Source of the DNA: Arsukibacterium ikkense
GTDB lineage: Bacteria; Pseudomonadota; Gammaproteobacteria; Enterobacterales; Alteromonadaceae
Length of the DNA stretch: 64,000 bases
NCBI RefSeq assembly: GCF_000987775.1
Contig: NZ_LAHO01000001.1
Span: forward strand, 124,001 to 188,000
Reading direction: 5' to 3'
The notes below the pieces were generated by a model. That model did not search any database, was not told the DNA's origin, and saw only the letters and a list, made by a program, of their open reading frames with translations. How positions within the stretch are numbered: position 1 is the first letter of the stretch; every line of letters starts with the position of its first letter. Of this stretch, positions 1 through 10,257 are shown one piece after another. Made by a program: the position numbers and the translations under genes.

Positions 1-987
1 CGGATGGTAATGCGAATGCTGGTGCTGGCTCAGGCTGTTGCAATTATGCTGGCGTTTGCGCCCGCTGCAGCGGAAAGCCCCTGGCAACGTTTAGGCCTGA
101 TCAGTTTGTTTGTGCACTGGATTGCCCTGTTGTCCGGTTACAGCTATTGCAAGTTACGGCCGCAGCTGGCCCGGCAAAAGCCATTAATGATTGCCACTGC
201 TTGTCTGAGTTTACTGTTTCTGATGACGGTGCTGGTCAGTAGTCTGGCCTGGTTATGGTTACATGATCTGGGTGTGTTAGGTTCCCAAAGCTTTTGGCAT
301 TTTATGCTGGCGAATCTGATGATAGCGCTGATCGTTGGCCTGATGGCGATACAACTGGGGTTAATGCATGCTGAGCGCAGCCAGCAACTAGCAGCGCAAA
401 GCCGGGCTGAACTGGGTGCCTTGCAAGCGCGGATCCAACCACACTTTTTATTCAACAGTTTGAATACCGCCGCCGAATTAACCCAGCAGGACAGCCAGGC
501 TGCCGAGCAGGCTTTACTTAACCTGGCCGATTTATTCCGGGCGGCGATGCACGCCGGTGAGCAGATCAGCCTGGCAGAAGAACTCACCCTGGCGCGGCAA
601 TATCTGGCGCTGGAACAATGGCGGCTTGGCGAGCGTTTACAGCAGAACTGGCAACTGCCTGAGACCTTACCTAAGCTGCAGGTACCGGCGCTGACTATTC
701 AACCCTTATTAGAAAATGCGGTGCGCCACGGCATCGAGAGCGATCAGCGTGGTGGCAGCATAGACATTGAACTGATTAACAGCAGCCAGTCGGTGACTTT
801 ACTAATAACCAATCCTTTTTTACCTGCCCTTGATAAAAGCCGCAGCAATGGCGTCGCGCTGGTTAATATCCGCCAGCGGCTGCAGCTGTATTTCGGTGAT
901 AGCGCCAGTTTAAGTCGCAGTATTGTCGATGGCAAATTTCGGGTTAAACTGGTGTTACCTAAAACCCAGCCCGGCACAAACAGATGA
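1..987 (+). CDS. algZ: AlgZ/FimS-like LytS-family sensor histidine kinase, 5' end cut by window
   Basis: Membrane sensor kinase of the His_kinase (PF06580) type, partner of the LytTR regulator that follows. The visible N-terminal part holds several hydrophobic segments (to about residue 120). The phosphoacceptor box reads IQPHFLFNSLNT, the N-box LLENAVRHGIE, and a G-box-like region NGVALVNIRQRL comes before the C-terminus. The reading frame is open to the first base. AlgZ proteins usually have about 15-20 residues before the first membrane segment seen here, so the true start is probably upstream; an internal ATG lies at base 4. It overlaps the regulator gene by 4 bp (ATGA), which implies translational coupling. 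The AlgZ assignment rests on the N-terminal pattern, the AlgR-like partner and the adjacent pilin operon; a generic LytS kinase is the alternative. Confidence 0.82.
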   Translation, partial: RMVMRMLVLAQAVAIMLAFAPAAAESPWQRLGLISLFVHWIALLSGYSYCKLRPQLARQKPLMIATACLSLLFLMTVLVSSLAWLWLHDLGVLGSQSFWHFMLANLMIALIVGLMAIQLGLMHAERSQQLAAQSRAELGALQARIQPHFLFNSLNTAAELTQQDSQAAEQALLNLADLFRAAMHAGEQISLAEELTLARQYLALEQWRLGERLQQNWQLPETLPKLQVPALTIQPLLENAVRHGIESDQRGGSIDIELINSSQSVTLLITNPFLPALDKSRSNGVALVNIRQRLQLYFGDSASLSRSIVDGKFRVKLVLPKTQPGTNR

Positions 988-1706
988 AAGTACTGATTGT
1001 CGACGATGAGCCGCTGGCCCGCGCCCGCTTGCAGCGCTTACTTAGCGCTATACCTGATTTTAGTTGTGTGGGCGAAGCGCAGAACAGCCAGCAGGCCTTA
1101 ACCTTGTGTCAGCAATTACAGCCCGATGTCTTACTGCTGGATATCGCCATGCCCGGTAGCGATGGTTTGCAACTGGCGGCAGAGCTGGCCAGCCAGCCGT
1201 TGCCACCAGCTATCATCTTTGTTACCGCCCACCCTCAGCATGCGCTGGATGCTTATCAGGTATGCCCGGCGGACTATATTTTAAAACCGGTATCGCTGGA
1301 GCGGTTAAGCGCTGCGCTGGCCCGCGTAGGCAACCGCACCCGGGCGCATCTAGAGCGCACGCCGCAACCGGCTGAGCTTATCAATTATCAACTGGGCTCA
1401 GCGACCCGCCAGATCAGTTTAGATAAGGTTCACTATTTTAGTGCTGACAGTAAATATGTGCGGATGGTGTTCGCCGGTGGCGAAGCTTTGCTTGAGCTAA
1501 GCCTGAACCAGTTGCAACAGCGTTACCCGCAGTACCTGGTGCGTATTCATCGCAGCACTCTGATTAACAAGCAGTACTTTAGCGCGCTGCGCTCGGCTAG
1601 CGACGGCAAACATTATATTGAATTAACCGGCGTTGCTGACCGGTTAGAGGTCAGCCGCAGAGCGCTGAGTCAGGTGAAACAGGCATTAAAACTTAATCTT
1701 AATTAG
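984..1706 (+). CDS. algR: AlgR-like LytTR response regulator
   Basis: Two-component response regulator of 240 residues. The receiver domain covers about residues 1-120, with the acidic pair D7/D8, phosphoacceptor D53 (in LLLDIAMPG) and the late lysine in YILKPVS. A LytTR DNA-binding domain (about 135-237) contains the typical RIHRSTLINK segment. It starts inside the stop codon of the kinase gene. In Pseudomonas aeruginosa, AlgZ/AlgR (FimS/AlgR) activates the fimU-pilVWXY1Y2E operon. Here the same type of operon begins about 150 bp downstream, so direct control of the neighbour is the likely role. The usual neighbour hemC is not present downstream. Confidence 0.88.
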   Translation: MKVLIVDDEPLARARLQRLLSAIPDFSCVGEAQNSQQALTLCQQLQPDVLLLDIAMPGSDGLQLAAELASQPLPPAIIFVTAHPQHALDAYQVCPADYILKPVSLERLSAALARVGNRTRAHLERTPQPAELINYQLGSATRQISLDKVHYFSADSKYVRMVFAGGEALLELSLNQLQQRYPQYLVRIHRSTLINKQYFSALRSASDGKHYIELTGVADRLEVSRRALSQVKQALKLNLN

Positions 1707-1732
1707 TTGCAGAGCCATATGAGAGTTATGTG

Positions 1733-1741
1733 CCGTTTATC
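1733..1741 (+). promoter_or_regulatory. Possible AlgR-type binding site before the pilin operon
   Basis: CCGTTTATC lies in the 148-bp gap between the regulator gene and fimT. It differs by one base from the CCGTTTGTC form of the Pseudomonas AlgR site. Only the position and the one-mismatch resemblance support it; a 9-mer match of this quality can occur by chance. Confidence 0.3.
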
Positions 1742-1854
1742 GGCTGATCATACCTTTAGTCAGGCCCGGGCTGGGCATAGTCATTGTGGTTTGCTAGGGT
1801 GACGCTAGCAATAAAGTGATTACCTATTACTTAACCTAAGAAGTGGAAAACACT

Positions 1855-2487
1855 ATGGCATTAGTGGTTGCAGATAACAATTTACAGCAACATAGGGTAC
1901 AGCAACGCAGGCGCATGGCTGCACTGGGTGGTTTTACCCTGATCGAGCTGATGGTAACGGTAGCAGTGCTGGCGATAGTCCTGACAGTGGCGGTACCGAG
2001 TTTTGCCAATCTGGTTAATTCAAATCGGCTTAGTGCTCAGGCCAATGATATGCTGGCTGGCCTGATTCTGGCCAGAACTGAAGCGATAAAGCAAAACCAA
2101 AGCATGCTGTTTTGTCATACTACCGATGGTGAAAACTGTTCTGTACCGCCCGCTGCAGGCTGGCAAGGTTGGTTAGTGCGGGGTACGGTTGACACCGCGC
2201 CCGTTGCAACCAGTGTCATGCTGTCAGCCAATCTCAGAGTATTGTCCAGTGCCAATGTGGCAAATGCCACTGTAGACGCTACCGGGCATTCTATTCGCTT
2301 TAATCCGCAGGGGCTGGTTCGCAGTGGTAATGCTAACAATGCCCTTAATGGTGTGCTACGGATTTGCCTGCCAGATAATCAAATTAACCCTAACAGCCGG
2401 GATATTGAGTTGCGCTCTGGTGGCCGTACCCGGGTGGTCAGTAATAACGTGGCAGTCAATTGCCCGACGCCGGCTGATCCGGCTTAA
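1855..2487 (+). CDS. fimT: FimT/FimU-type minor pseudopilin (GspH domain)
   Basis: Minor prepilin, first gene of a six-gene type IV pilus priming operon. The prepilin peptidase site is G^FTLIEL followed by a hydrophobic helix (MVTVAVLAIVLTVAVPSF), as in class III signal peptides; E5 of the mature pilin is present. The ATG at 1855 is preceded by a GTGGA motif at suitable distance, giving 210 residues with a 26-residue leader. An ATG at 1915 would give a more usual six-residue leader (MAALGG), and a GTG at 1843 is also in frame, so the start is uncertain. Minor pilins of this kind sit at the pilus tip and prime assembly together with PilVWXE and PilY1. Confidence 0.85.
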   Translation: MALVVADNNLQQHRVQQRRRMAALGGFTLIELMVTVAVLAIVLTVAVPSFANLVNSNRLSAQANDMLAGLILARTEAIKQNQSMLFCHTTDGENCSVPPAAGWQGWLVRGTVDTAPVATSVMLSANLRVLSSANVANATVDATGHSIRFNPQGLVRSGNANNALNGVLRICLPDNQINPNSRDIELRSGGRTRVVSNNVAVNCPTPADPA

Positions 2488-2500
2488 TAAGGGGCAAATT

Positions 2501-2917
2501 ATGAAAAAACAGCCTTTAGGATTAAAAAAGCAGCAAGGTGTATCGTTGCTGGAAGTGATGATATCGGTGTTGGTGCTGGGTATTGGCTTACTTGGGGTGG
2601 CGGCGTTGCAAACTTCCAGCATGCGCAATACTAACAGCTCATTGGAGCGCACCATGGCGGTGATTCTGACCGATACCCTGTCGGAATTGCTTCGTGCAAA
2701 CCCGGAGGCCGCCCGGCTGGGGAACTATGCATTCAGTGATTGCGCTGGTAGCGCTGAACTCGGCACGGCTGCCTGGGTAGAAGATGTTAAACAAGCGACC
2801 CGGGCAGATACCTGCCCGGTTGTAAGCTGGGAAGGCGATCGCTATACCGTAACCATTAACTGGGGCGATGAACGACTTGGTGCAGAGAATCAAATAGTAA
2901 CGCAGGTAATGCCATGA
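2501..2917 (+). CDS. pilV: PilV-type minor pilin
   Basis: A 138-residue prepilin with leader MKKQPLGLKKQQG and cleavage before VSLLEVMISVLVLGIGLLGVAALQ, the hallmark N-terminus of PilV/TIGR02523 proteins. The start at 2501 is chosen because GGGG lies seven bases upstream and the leader is complete; longer in-frame starts run back into fimT. The stop overlaps the pilW start by 4 bp. Expected role: component of the minor-pilin tip complex that primes pilus assembly and helps surface-display PilY1. Confidence 0.88.
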   Translation: MKKQPLGLKKQQGVSLLEVMISVLVLGIGLLGVAALQTSSMRNTNSSLERTMAVILTDTLSELLRANPEAARLGNYAFSDCAGSAELGTAAWVEDVKQATRADTCPVVSWEGDRYTVTINWGDERLGAENQIVTQVMP

Positions 2918-3894
2918 AAATAAAACAACAGGGTTTCTCATTAGTGGAACTGATGATCGCCATGGTTCTGGGGTTGCTGGTAATAGGCGGCGTTATTGGT
3001 GTGTTTATTGCTAACCAGGCTACCAGCAGGGCAAATATGACGCTAAGTGAGCTGCAAAATACCGCCCGCTTAAGCTTCCAGTTAATGTCACAAGATATTC
3101 GTAATGCCGGTTTTATTGGTTGTAATAATTCACCCTGGGTAGGCAATAGCATCGCTATAGCAGGTGTGCGCCCGGCATGGGCTGACTGGGCAACTGGCTC
3201 AGGCATTTTAGGGCTGGCGGCACCTGTTGCTGCTATTAATGGTGTAACACCAACGAATGGTACTCAGGCGTTGCGGTTGATGTTTGCGGCAGGTAATAGT
3301 AATTCAATAAATAATTATGTCGGTTCAACCCTTAGTTTAAACACTAATTCAGTTGTTGCAGCTGGCCAGGTTGCCGTAGCATGCGACGAAACGATGTCTA
3401 GTATTTTTCAGGTGACAACCGCAGTTGCTGATGAAGTTACGCATAATGTTTCAGGTTTAAATGCAGATGCTGACTTGGGTTTTATCAGCCCCTGGGCTCC
3501 GGGTACTTCACCGCCACGTAACTTTAGCAACAATGCAATGCTAATGCGTTTTGAATCAATAGCATGGTTTGTGGCGCCTAGCCGCGATGATACAACCGTT
3601 AATTCGCTCTATCGGGCATCACTGATTGGTGATACACAAGTCAATGAAGAAGTATTGTTTGGTGTCAGTGATTTGCAGTTTGTTTATTTAAACGGTGATA
3701 CGTTGAACTTCGAGACAGCGGCTGCCGTCAATGCCTCCAATACCTGGGGGCGGATAATAGCGGCAAATGTGACAGTAACGCTGGACGATGCGGTATTGCA
3801 AGGTATTAACATACCAGACAATGTTAAAAATATTAGTTTCCTGGTGTCGCTACGCAACAGGTTAGGGGGTGATGGTGTACGAGTCCTTTTCTAA
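2914..3894 (+). CDS. pilW: PilW-type minor pilin
   Basis: A 326-residue prepilin with short leader MKIKQQG^FSLVELMIAMVLGLLVIGGVIGVF, then the QNTARLSFQLMSQDIRNAGFIGC segment typical of PilW (PF16074 region). It starts inside the pilV stop codon (ATGA) and its last 23 bases overlap the likely pilX start, so translation is coupled along the operon. It is a tip-complex minor pilin in the Pseudomonas model. Confidence 0.9.
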   Translation: MKIKQQGFSLVELMIAMVLGLLVIGGVIGVFIANQATSRANMTLSELQNTARLSFQLMSQDIRNAGFIGCNNSPWVGNSIAIAGVRPAWADWATGSGILGLAAPVAAINGVTPTNGTQALRLMFAAGNSNSINNYVGSTLSLNTNSVVAAGQVAVACDETMSSIFQVTTAVADEVTHNVSGLNADADLGFISPWAPGTSPPRNFSNNAMLMRFESIAWFVAPSRDDTTVNSLYRASLIGDTQVNEEVLFGVSDLQFVYLNGDTLNFETAAAVNASNTWGRIIAANVTVTLDDAVLQGINIPDNVKNISFLVSLRNRLGGDGVRVLF

Positions 3895-4402
3895 ACATTT
3901 TCCTAAGCAACAGGGCGCTGCCCTGGTTGTTAGTTTATTGTTGCTGTTGGCGATAACCTTGCTTGCAGTCACTAATATGAAACGCACATCGGTGCAGGAG
4001 AAAATGACCGGTAACTTATATGACCGCCAATTGGCGTTGCAGCAAGCTGAAGCGGCTTTATTAGTCGCTGAGCGCATTTTGGACAACGCTCCGCTACCTG
4101 GTGGCCCGGTGGCGCTGATTAATAATGCTGGTTTTTACGCTATACCCGATCCGACCCAGCCAGATCGTTGGGCCCCCGGAGAGCTTGTTACCTGGGTGGA
4201 TGCGCCTGCAATGAATACCGGCCTGGCTAACCCTGCACGCTATATTGTTGAATATATGGATGATTGGCCCTTTCCACCGAATTGCGATCGGGCTACTACT
4301 CCTCCGGTTGGCTGCTTACAACCGACCTTCAGGATAACGGCCAGGGTGCCTGCGACTCCTGGCAGGGCGGAAGTTACCTTACAAACCATCTGGCGTCGCT
4401 GA
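3872..4402 (+). CDS. pilX: PilX-type minor pilin
   Basis: About 176 residues. The N-terminal PilX_N signature reads KQQG^AALVVSLLLLLAITLLAVTNMKRTSVQEKMTGN and is followed by an LALQQAEAALLVAE helix. PilX proteins lack the usual Glu5 of the mature pilin, as here. Three starts are possible in the same frame (GTG 3869, ATG 3872, GTG 3875). AGGGGG at 3864-3869 is the only good ribosome site and fits GTG 3875 best by distance. The gene begins inside pilW and ends 10 bp before pilY1. Confidence 0.87.
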   Translation: MVYESFSKHFPKQQGAALVVSLLLLLAITLLAVTNMKRTSVQEKMTGNLYDRQLALQQAEAALLVAERILDNAPLPGGPVALINNAGFYAIPDPTQPDRWAPGELVTWVDAPAMNTGLANPARYIVEYMDDWPFPPNCDRATTPPVGCLQPTFRITARVPATPGRAEVTLQTIWRR

Positions 4403-4412
4403 GGATATACCA

Positions 4413-7400
4413 ATGAAACTATTACGTTTAACCAGGATGCCAGTAAAATTTGCCTTTGTGGCCAGTATTTTATTTGGTTCTGCTGCCGCTCAGGCAGCGA
4501 TTGAAATTGCTCAGACTCCGCTGCAAACCGGCAGCTCAGTGCCACCTAATATCATGTTTATTATTGATGACTCGGGTTCTATGCACTTTGAACTATTACC
4601 GGATGAAGCTATTCTGGCTAGTGCCCGCTATATTTTTCCGCGAGCGGACAACGTCTACGGCCCCAGTGACTATGACAACCGGGTGCCTACAGTTGAAGAT
4701 GGCCAGCCTTATAACGCCTTTGCCCGCTCGGCCCAGATGAATAAAAGCTACTATGACCCCAGTGTTACCTACAAACCCTGGGTAAGTGCTGATGGTACAA
4801 CCATGCCAGATGCCCGCCCTGATTGTGCCTGGCATAATCCAATGAGTACCGGTACTTGTCCCAGTGGCTCAGTGAACGATAATGCCCGTAATCTAACGGT
4901 TACTAATAGTAATTATAATAGTAGCCGCTGGGTGCGCTGCACCAGTAGTACAGGCGGTTGTACTACAGAGGCAACTACATCAAACAGAAACTTCTGGCCT
5001 GCGACGTATTTTTACCATAATGGTGGTGGCGATTGGGAATGGGCCAATTATAGCAAAGTTGAGATCCGCTCGACCATTCCAAGCTATAGCGGCCATGGTC
5101 GAAGCAGCCGCTCTGATTGTGCTGCCGGAGTTTGTAGCTACACCGCGGAAATGCAAAATTTTGCTAACTGGTATACCTATCATCGCTCGCGTATTTTAAC
5201 CAGCCGGGCTGGTATTGGCCGGGCCTTTGTGGGTCAGTCAGAAAAAATGCGGGTGGGTTATGGTGCAATTAATAAAGGTAACTCCACAGTAGATGGTCAA
5301 GCCAATACCCGCGTAATAGTGCGGGGGGTGCGTGATTTTAAAGATGCAGCGAAAAGTGGTTTTTTCTCTGAGCTATATAACCGTGATATTCCTGCTGCAG
5401 GTACGCCGTTACTTTCAGCCCTGGATGCGGCTGGTCAATACTTTTCCAGAACGGACAGTCGTGGCCCCTGGGGGTTAAGCCCAGGCAGCGGTGGTGAGGC
5501 AGCGGTTGATCATATTTCCTGCCGGCAAAGTTTTACCATTTTAATGACCGACGGTTACTGGTCAGATGGTAACACCGCTGCAGGTGTAGGTAACGAAGAT
5601 GGTACTGCAGGCAACACTATTCTGCGGCCAGAGGGTGATACCGGCAGTGACTTTACTTATATTCCGGTAGCGCCTTTTACTGACGGTCATACTACTACTC
5701 TGGCCGATGTGGCGATGAAATACTGGAAAAATGATTTACGCCCGGATTTGGACAACCGGGTACCCACCAGTACTATCAATCCTGCATTCTGGCAGCATAT
5801 GGTTACCTTTGGCGTGGGACTGGGGGTAACTGGCGCGGAAGACCCTGAAACGGCCTTTGCCGCCATCAACAGTGGTGCCACTATTAACTGGGCCAGCCCA
5901 TTTGCCGGTACTGTCGCCGAAAAAAATGCCGCTAAGATCGATGATTTACTGCATGCTGCTGTTAATGGCCGCGGTGGCTTTTTTACTGCCGATAAACCGG
6001 ATGACTTTGCGTTAAAACTGGAGCGAACCCTTACTGCGATTATCGACCGGGTGGCCTCTGCGTCCAACCTGGCCGGCACTACTACTTCAATGCAAGCTGA
6101 TAATTTTGTTTATCAGGGTAGTTTTAACTCGGGTGAATGGAGTGGTTCCCTTAAATCTTTTAATATAGATGATGTGACTGCGCCAGTATGGGAATCAAAC
6201 TTCCCGGCCTGGGACTCCCGCAATATTATCTTTGGCAAAAGAAATGGTGGAGTCGCAGCTTTTACACCGGCTAATGTGACAACCGATGGTAATGCACTAA
6301 GCGGCAAAGATACTCTGGTTAATTATCTGCGCGGTAATCAAACTCTGGAAGTGGGCGATAATGCACAGTTCCGGCGGCGGGTGTCATTAATGGGTGATAT
6401 TGCCAATTCATCACCGCTTTATGTCGCCGCGCCTGCCAATCGAAATTATCAGCGCTATAACTGGGATGGCGCCAGCAGTTACCGCGGTTTTCTAACGGCG
6501 AATGCCGAACGGGCGCCAGTAGTTTACGTTGGCGCGAATGACGGTATGTTGCATGCGTTCAATGGCACTAATGGCCGCGAAGTGATGGCCTATATTCCAC
6601 AGCAGATCTTAACCGAAGCCGCCGACTTGGCCTCTTTTGCTGATCCTGATTACCAGCATAAATACTATGTTGATGGTTCATCAGTGGTGTTTGATGCTTA
6701 TATCAACGGTGCCTGGCGCTCTATTTTACTGGGCTCGCTGGGGCGCGGTGGCGATAGTTTATTTGCAATTGATGTGACCGACCCTGCAGCGTTAGCGACG
6801 GTTGCTGCAACTGAAAAGGTGTTGTGGGATAAACGTTTTCCTGAACTGGGTATCACCACCAATAAACCGGTGATTTCCCGCCTGAATAACGGTAAATGGG
6901 TGGCGATAGCGGGTTATGGTTACAATAACAGTACCAACAAAGCCGGCTTACTGGTAATTGATTTAGCCAATGGTGAGGTGTTAAAACGGCTGGAAACCAG
7001 CAGTGGTTCGCCCAGCGGGCTGGGGCAGGTGGAGGGTTGGGATGCCAACGGCAATGGTAATTCTGATTGGTTCTTTGCCGGTGATTATCTGGGCAATATC
7101 TGGAAGTTTGATTTATCGTCGGCTAACCCTGGTGATTGGGTGGTTGCCTATAGTAATCAGCCGTTATTTACGGCAAAGGACGCCGCAGGGGAAACGCAGC
7201 CGATTACCGGGGGTGTGACTTTGTCATCTCAACCCGACACTGGCCATTTGTGGGTGTTTTTTGGTACCGGTAAAATGTTATCTACTGAAGACCCGTTGTT
7301 AAGCGAAGCCAATAGCTGGTATGGCATTAAAGATGGTCTGGTGATAAATGGCCGGGCAGATTTAGTTGACCGGGATATTATTTACCAGGACGGTAGCTCC

Positions 7401-7844
7401 CGATTAATCGAGGCTGGGGCACCATTTGATATGGCAGGTAAGCGTGGCTGGTATATTGATTTGGGTGATGCCAGAGAGCGGATAGTAAACCGGCCGCAAT
7501 TAGTGGGTAATAGTTTAGTGATAAATACCATTACGCCGGGTGATAACGATTGTAACCCGCAAGGTAGTGGTTGGGTGATGTCGGTTAATCCTTATACCGG
7601 TGGACGTTTGAACTACCAGTTCTTTGACCGGAACCGTGACGGCGTAATTGATGCCGATGATGCGATAATGTTCCCTGATCCAGTGCCAACCAGTGGCCAG
7701 CGCTTTGATGGTATGCCCAGTGAGCCGGTGTTTTTTGAAGACAGGATGATTATTGGCTTAGCCGATACCCGGATTGCTGATGAAGCCGTAGCACCAGAAG
7801 TATTACGTGGTCGGGTGTCCTGGCGTGAGTTAACTAATCAATGA
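4413..7844 (+). CDS. pilY1: PilY1 pilus-tip adhesin/assembly protein
   Basis: A 1143-residue exported protein with signal peptide to about residue 28 (SAAAQA). An N-terminal von Willebrand A-like domain has MIDAS motif DDSGSM at residues 52-57. The C-terminal half is the PilC/PilY1 beta-propeller (PF05567), with the [14 protein letters not shown] blade. A calcium-binding loop [12 protein letters not shown] lies at about 1072-1083. A GAGGATA ribosome site precedes the ATG. PilY1 acts at the pilus tip in adhesion, in calcium-dependent control of retraction and in surface sensing. Length and domain order match the family. Its stop overlaps pilE by 4 bp. Confidence 0.95.
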   Translation: MKLLRLTRMPVKFAFVASILFGSAAAQAAIEIAQTPLQTGSSVPPNIMFIIDDSGSMHFELLPDEAILASARYIFPRADNVYGPSDYDNRVPTVEDGQPYNAFARSAQMNKSYYDPSVTYKPWVSADGTTMPDARPDCAWHNPMSTGTCPSGSVNDNARNLTVTNSNYNSSRWVRCTSSTGGCTTEATTSNRNFWPATYFYHNGGGDWEWANYSKVEIRSTIPSYSGHGRSSRSDCAAGVCSYTAEMQNFANWYTYHRSRILTSRAGIGRAFVGQSEKMRVGYGAINKGNSTVDGQANTRVIVRGVRDFKDAAKSGFFSELYNRDIPAAGTPLLSALDAAGQYFSRTDSRGPWGLSPGSGGEAAVDHISCRQSFTILMTDGYWSDGNTAAGVGNEDGTAGNTILRPEGDTGSDFTYIPVAPFTDGHTTTLADVAMKYWKNDLRPDLDNRVPTSTINPAFWQHMVTFGVGLGVTGAEDPETAFAAINSGATINWASPFAGTVAEKNAAKIDDLLHAAVNGRGGFFTADKPDDFALKLERTLTAIIDRVASASNLAGTTTSMQADNFVYQGSFNSGEWSGSLKSFNIDDVTAPVWESNFPAWDSRNIIFGKRNGGVAAFTPANVTTDGNALSGKDTLVNYLRGNQTLEVGDNAQFRRRVSLMGDIANSSPLYVAAPANRNYQRYNWDGASSYRGFLTANAERAPVVYVGANDGMLHAFNGTNGREVMAYIPQQILTEAADLASFADPDYQHKYYVDGSSVVFDAYINGAWRSILLGSLGRGGDSLFAIDVTDPAALATVAATEKVLWDKRFPELGITTNKPVISRLNNGKWVAIAGYGYNNSTNKAGLLVIDLANGEVLKRLETSSGSPSGLGQVEGWDANGNGNSDWFFAGDYLGNIWKFDLSSANPGDWVVAYSNQPLFTAKDAAGETQPITGGVTLSSQPDTGHLWVFFGTGKMLSTEDPLLSEANSWYGIKDGLVINGRADLVDRDIIYQDGSSRLIEAGAPFDMAGKRGWYIDLGDARERIVNRPQLVGNSLVINTITPGDNDCNPQGSGWVMSVNPYTGGRLNYQFFDRNRDGVIDADDAIMFPDPVPTSGQRFDGMPSEPVFFEDRMIIGLADTRIADEAVAPEVLRGRVSWRELTNQ

Positions 7845-8260
7845 GTAATGTTATGAGACAAAAACAGCAAGGTATTACCCTGATAGAGTTAATGGTAGTG
7901 GTGGCGATAGTGGGTATTCTGGCCGCTATTGCTTATCCTTCGTATCAGAATTATGTGCAGCGCACTAATCGCGCCGCAGCCGCAGCTTGTCTGATGGAGC
8001 AGGCGCAGTTGATGGAGCGGGGTTATACCGCTGCCTTTTCATATGAAGGAATAGTAATGCCGCAAATGCAATGTATGAATGAAGTTGCCGGCCGCTATAC
8101 TTTTAGTCTGACAAATGCGGCGGCCCGGACTTTTCTGCTTAGCGCTGTGCCTGGTGCGGCCCAGGCAGGAGACGGTTGTGGTACCTTGACCCTTAATCAG
8201 GCCGGACGTAAAGGTGCTAACGGCGGCTTTGCTGCGGCAGATGTGCAGCGTTGTTGGTAA
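7841..8260 (+). CDS. pilE: PilE-type minor pilin
   Basis: A 139-residue type IV pilin-like protein with leader ending QKQQG^[33 protein letters not shown], the near-universal PilE/PilA N-terminal helix, and C-terminal cysteines that could form the disulfide loop. It starts inside the pilY1 stop (ATGA); a second ATG four codons later is also possible. It closes the first minor-pilin operon; a 71-bp gap separates it from the second set. Confidence 0.9.
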   Translation: MSNVMRQKQQGITLIELMVVVAIVGILAAIAYPSYQNYVQRTNRAAAAACLMEQAQLMERGYTAAFSYEGIVMPQMQCMNEVAGRYTFSLTNAAARTFLLSAVPGAAQAGDGCGTLTLNQAGRKGANGGFAAADVQRCW

Positions 8261-8331
8261 TTAATTTGCTTAAAATTTGATCTTTTGAAATATTGTTGTA
8301 ACTTTATAGTTAAGTGAATTAGCTATGGCAT

Positions 8332-8844
8332 ATGGATATGCAGTTACAACACGGTTTTAGTCTGCTTGAAGTTCTGATCACCCTACTTATTTTAAAACTG
8401 GGGTTGCTTGGCGTGCTGGCCGGGCAAACCCTGGCTTTGCAATATGTGATTGACGCCACTCAGCGAACCACCGCTGTCGCTTTAAGCGCGGTGTTGGTGC
8501 AGGAGCTGGCTGCCAGCATCTCAGGGCAACCTGGTTTTTCACTGGAATTAACTACCCCAGACCCCATTGAGTTACCCAGCTGCAATGCAGCAGCATGGTG
8601 CACGGGCACTGAGCTACGCGACTATCAATTAGCGCGCTGGCAGCAGCTATGGCCATCCGCTTTACAAGCTGGATTAGCTGCGCCGTTATTTGCGCCGCAA
8701 TTTTGCTTACAGTTTACTGATAACAATCTGCATATCCAAGCCAGCTGGCAGCAGCGAGCTCACAGCAGCAACATTGCGCAAGTTGCCGGCTGCGAGGCTG
8801 GTTTAGGCCGTTCAGCGCTGACCTTAACTGCAAGGCTGCCCTGA
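8332..8844 (+). CDS. PilV-like minor pilin, second set
   Basis: A 170-residue prepilin: MDMQLQHG^FSLLEVLITLLILKLGLLGVLAGQTLAL, with the LLEV and LKLGLLGV pattern of PilV proteins. Its mature part has little evident similarity to the pilV at 2501. It is the first gene of a second minor-pilin cluster and has its own 71-bp upstream gap, which may hold a separate promoter. It is separated from the next gene by 2 bp. Confidence 0.82.
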   Translation: MDMQLQHGFSLLEVLITLLILKLGLLGVLAGQTLALQYVIDATQRTTAVALSAVLVQELAASISGQPGFSLELTTPDPIELPSCNAAAWCTGTELRDYQLARWQQLWPSALQAGLAAPLFAPQFCLQFTDNNLHIQASWQQRAHSSNIAQVAGCEAGLGRSALTLTARLP

Positions 8845-8846
8845 AC

Positions 8847-9794
8847 ATGATTAGCCGTGGCTTTTCACTGGTTGAGCTATTAATAGCAATGTTGTTGGCG
8901 TTGTTACTACTTGGCTTTACCGTGCAAATTTTTGCCAGTTTAACGGCGTCATCACGCCAGAGCCAGCAGTTGGCGCAGTTGCAGCAAAATGGTCAGCTGG
9001 GGTTAAATCTGTTGCACAACGAGTTACAAAATACCGGTTTTTGGGGCGGCGTCAGCTTTACTGATATTACCAACGCAACGGCTGAGATCACGTCACCAGC
9101 AGGCGATTGCCGGGAGGAAGAGCTGGATACAGGTAGTTTTCCAGCGCCGGGCCAACCTTTTATTGCTTTATATGCCAGAGTAGCCGCGCCTGGCCGCCAG
9201 CTTAATTGTTTAACCTCGCTGGCAGCTGACAGCGAGGTGTTGCAGCTAAAACGTGCGATAGGGCTGGCGGTTAACCGGGCAGAGTTGCGGCCCAACCGGT
9301 TCTACATTGCCCCAGACTGGCAACAAAGCCGTTTAGTTGACCTGGACAGCAGCGGGCTTGATGACAGAGAGTTTTATCCTTATCAGCATTTAGTTTTTTA
9401 TATTCAGCAGCAGCGACTCGATGGCGAAACCGTGCCGGTATTAATGCGCAAAAGGCTGGTGCGCTCAGAAAATGGTTTGGCACGAATTGCCACTGATTCG
9501 CTGTTAGACGGGGTGGAGCGGCTGCATTTTGAATTTGGCATAGATGCAAATTACGATGGCCGTTTAAATTATATGCTGCCAACTGCACAAATGAGCCAGC
9601 AACATTGGCAGCAACAACTGGGCCGGATTGTCAGTATCCGCTTTTACATTCTGCTACGCAGCACCCTGCCCGACAACAGTTACGTTAATCAGCAAACTTA
9701 TCAAATGGGTGCGGTGCAGTTTGTCGCGCCAGAGGATCATTACCGGCGACTTTTGCTGGCCGGCAGTGTGTATTTTAATAACGCCACTTTCTAA
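8847..9794 (+). CDS. PilW-like minor pilin, second set
   Basis: A 315-residue prepilin with leader MISRG^FSLVELLIAMLLALLLLGFTVQIFASL. The QLGLNLLHNELQNTGFWGG stretch corresponds to the PilW segment QLMSQDIRNAGFIGC of the first cluster. The C-terminal part again shows the dimension of a PilW (a VERLHFEFGID...RFYILLRS-type ending). It is the second member of the duplicated set and may build an alternative pilus tip or a pilus-related secretion tip. Confidence 0.83.
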   Translation: MISRGFSLVELLIAMLLALLLLGFTVQIFASLTASSRQSQQLAQLQQNGQLGLNLLHNELQNTGFWGGVSFTDITNATAEITSPAGDCREEELDTGSFPAPGQPFIALYARVAAPGRQLNCLTSLAADSEVLQLKRAIGLAVNRAELRPNRFYIAPDWQQSRLVDLDSSGLDDREFYPYQHLVFYIQQQRLDGETVPVLMRKRLVRSENGLARIATDSLLDGVERLHFEFGIDANYDGRLNYMLPTAQMSQQHWQQQLGRIVSIRFYILLRSTLPDNSYVNQQTYQMGAVQFVAPEDHYRRLLLAGSVYFNNATF

Positions 9795-9870
9795 CTTTCG
9801 ATATAGCTTTAATCCAGTTTTGCAGTATCAAAACCTGAGTATTTTCACTACCCAGTAACAGGGAGGTTTT

Positions 9871-10257
9871 ATGCCACAACGCGGTATGGCGCTGATCAGC
9901 GCTTTAATCTTTTTGCTGGTGATGTTGTTAATTGTCAGCGCAAATTTATTTATCAGTCAGATGAGCATAAAATCAGCGCAAGCTGCTCAGCAACAGTTAT
10001 TGTTTGAGCAACAGGCCCTGGCCGAGCATCTGAGCTCAGTTAGCGCGGCAACGCAAGCCAATATTGAAGCCGATTTAATCGTCTTTAGTCGTTGCCCGGC
10101 GGGCTACGCGGTATGGTCTGAACTATTGGTGCAATGCGATGTGTTCAATATGGCGACCCGTTTATTGTCTGACGATAGCCGTTTTGCTGCCGGTTACAGC
10201 AGTATGTTATTGCGCCAGCATTTGGTGGCAGGTGAGGTGCTGTATGCCGAGGAGTAA
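9871..10257 (+). CDS. PilX-like minor pilin, second set
   Basis: A 128-residue prepilin: MPQRG^MALISALIFLLVMLLIVSANLFISQMSIKSAQAAQQQL. The mature N-terminus lacks Glu5 and the helix is followed by a Gln/Ala-rich segment, as in PilX. A strong ribosome site (CAGGGAGG) lies before the ATG. It is shorter than the first-cluster PilX (about 176 residues). The last 14 bases overlap the next start. Confidence 0.75.
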   Translation: MPQRGMALISALIFLLVMLLIVSANLFISQMSIKSAQAAQQQLLFEQQALAEHLSSVSAATQANIEADLIVFSRCPAGYAVWSELLVQCDVFNMATRLLSDDSRFAAGYSSMLLRQHLVAGEVLYAEE

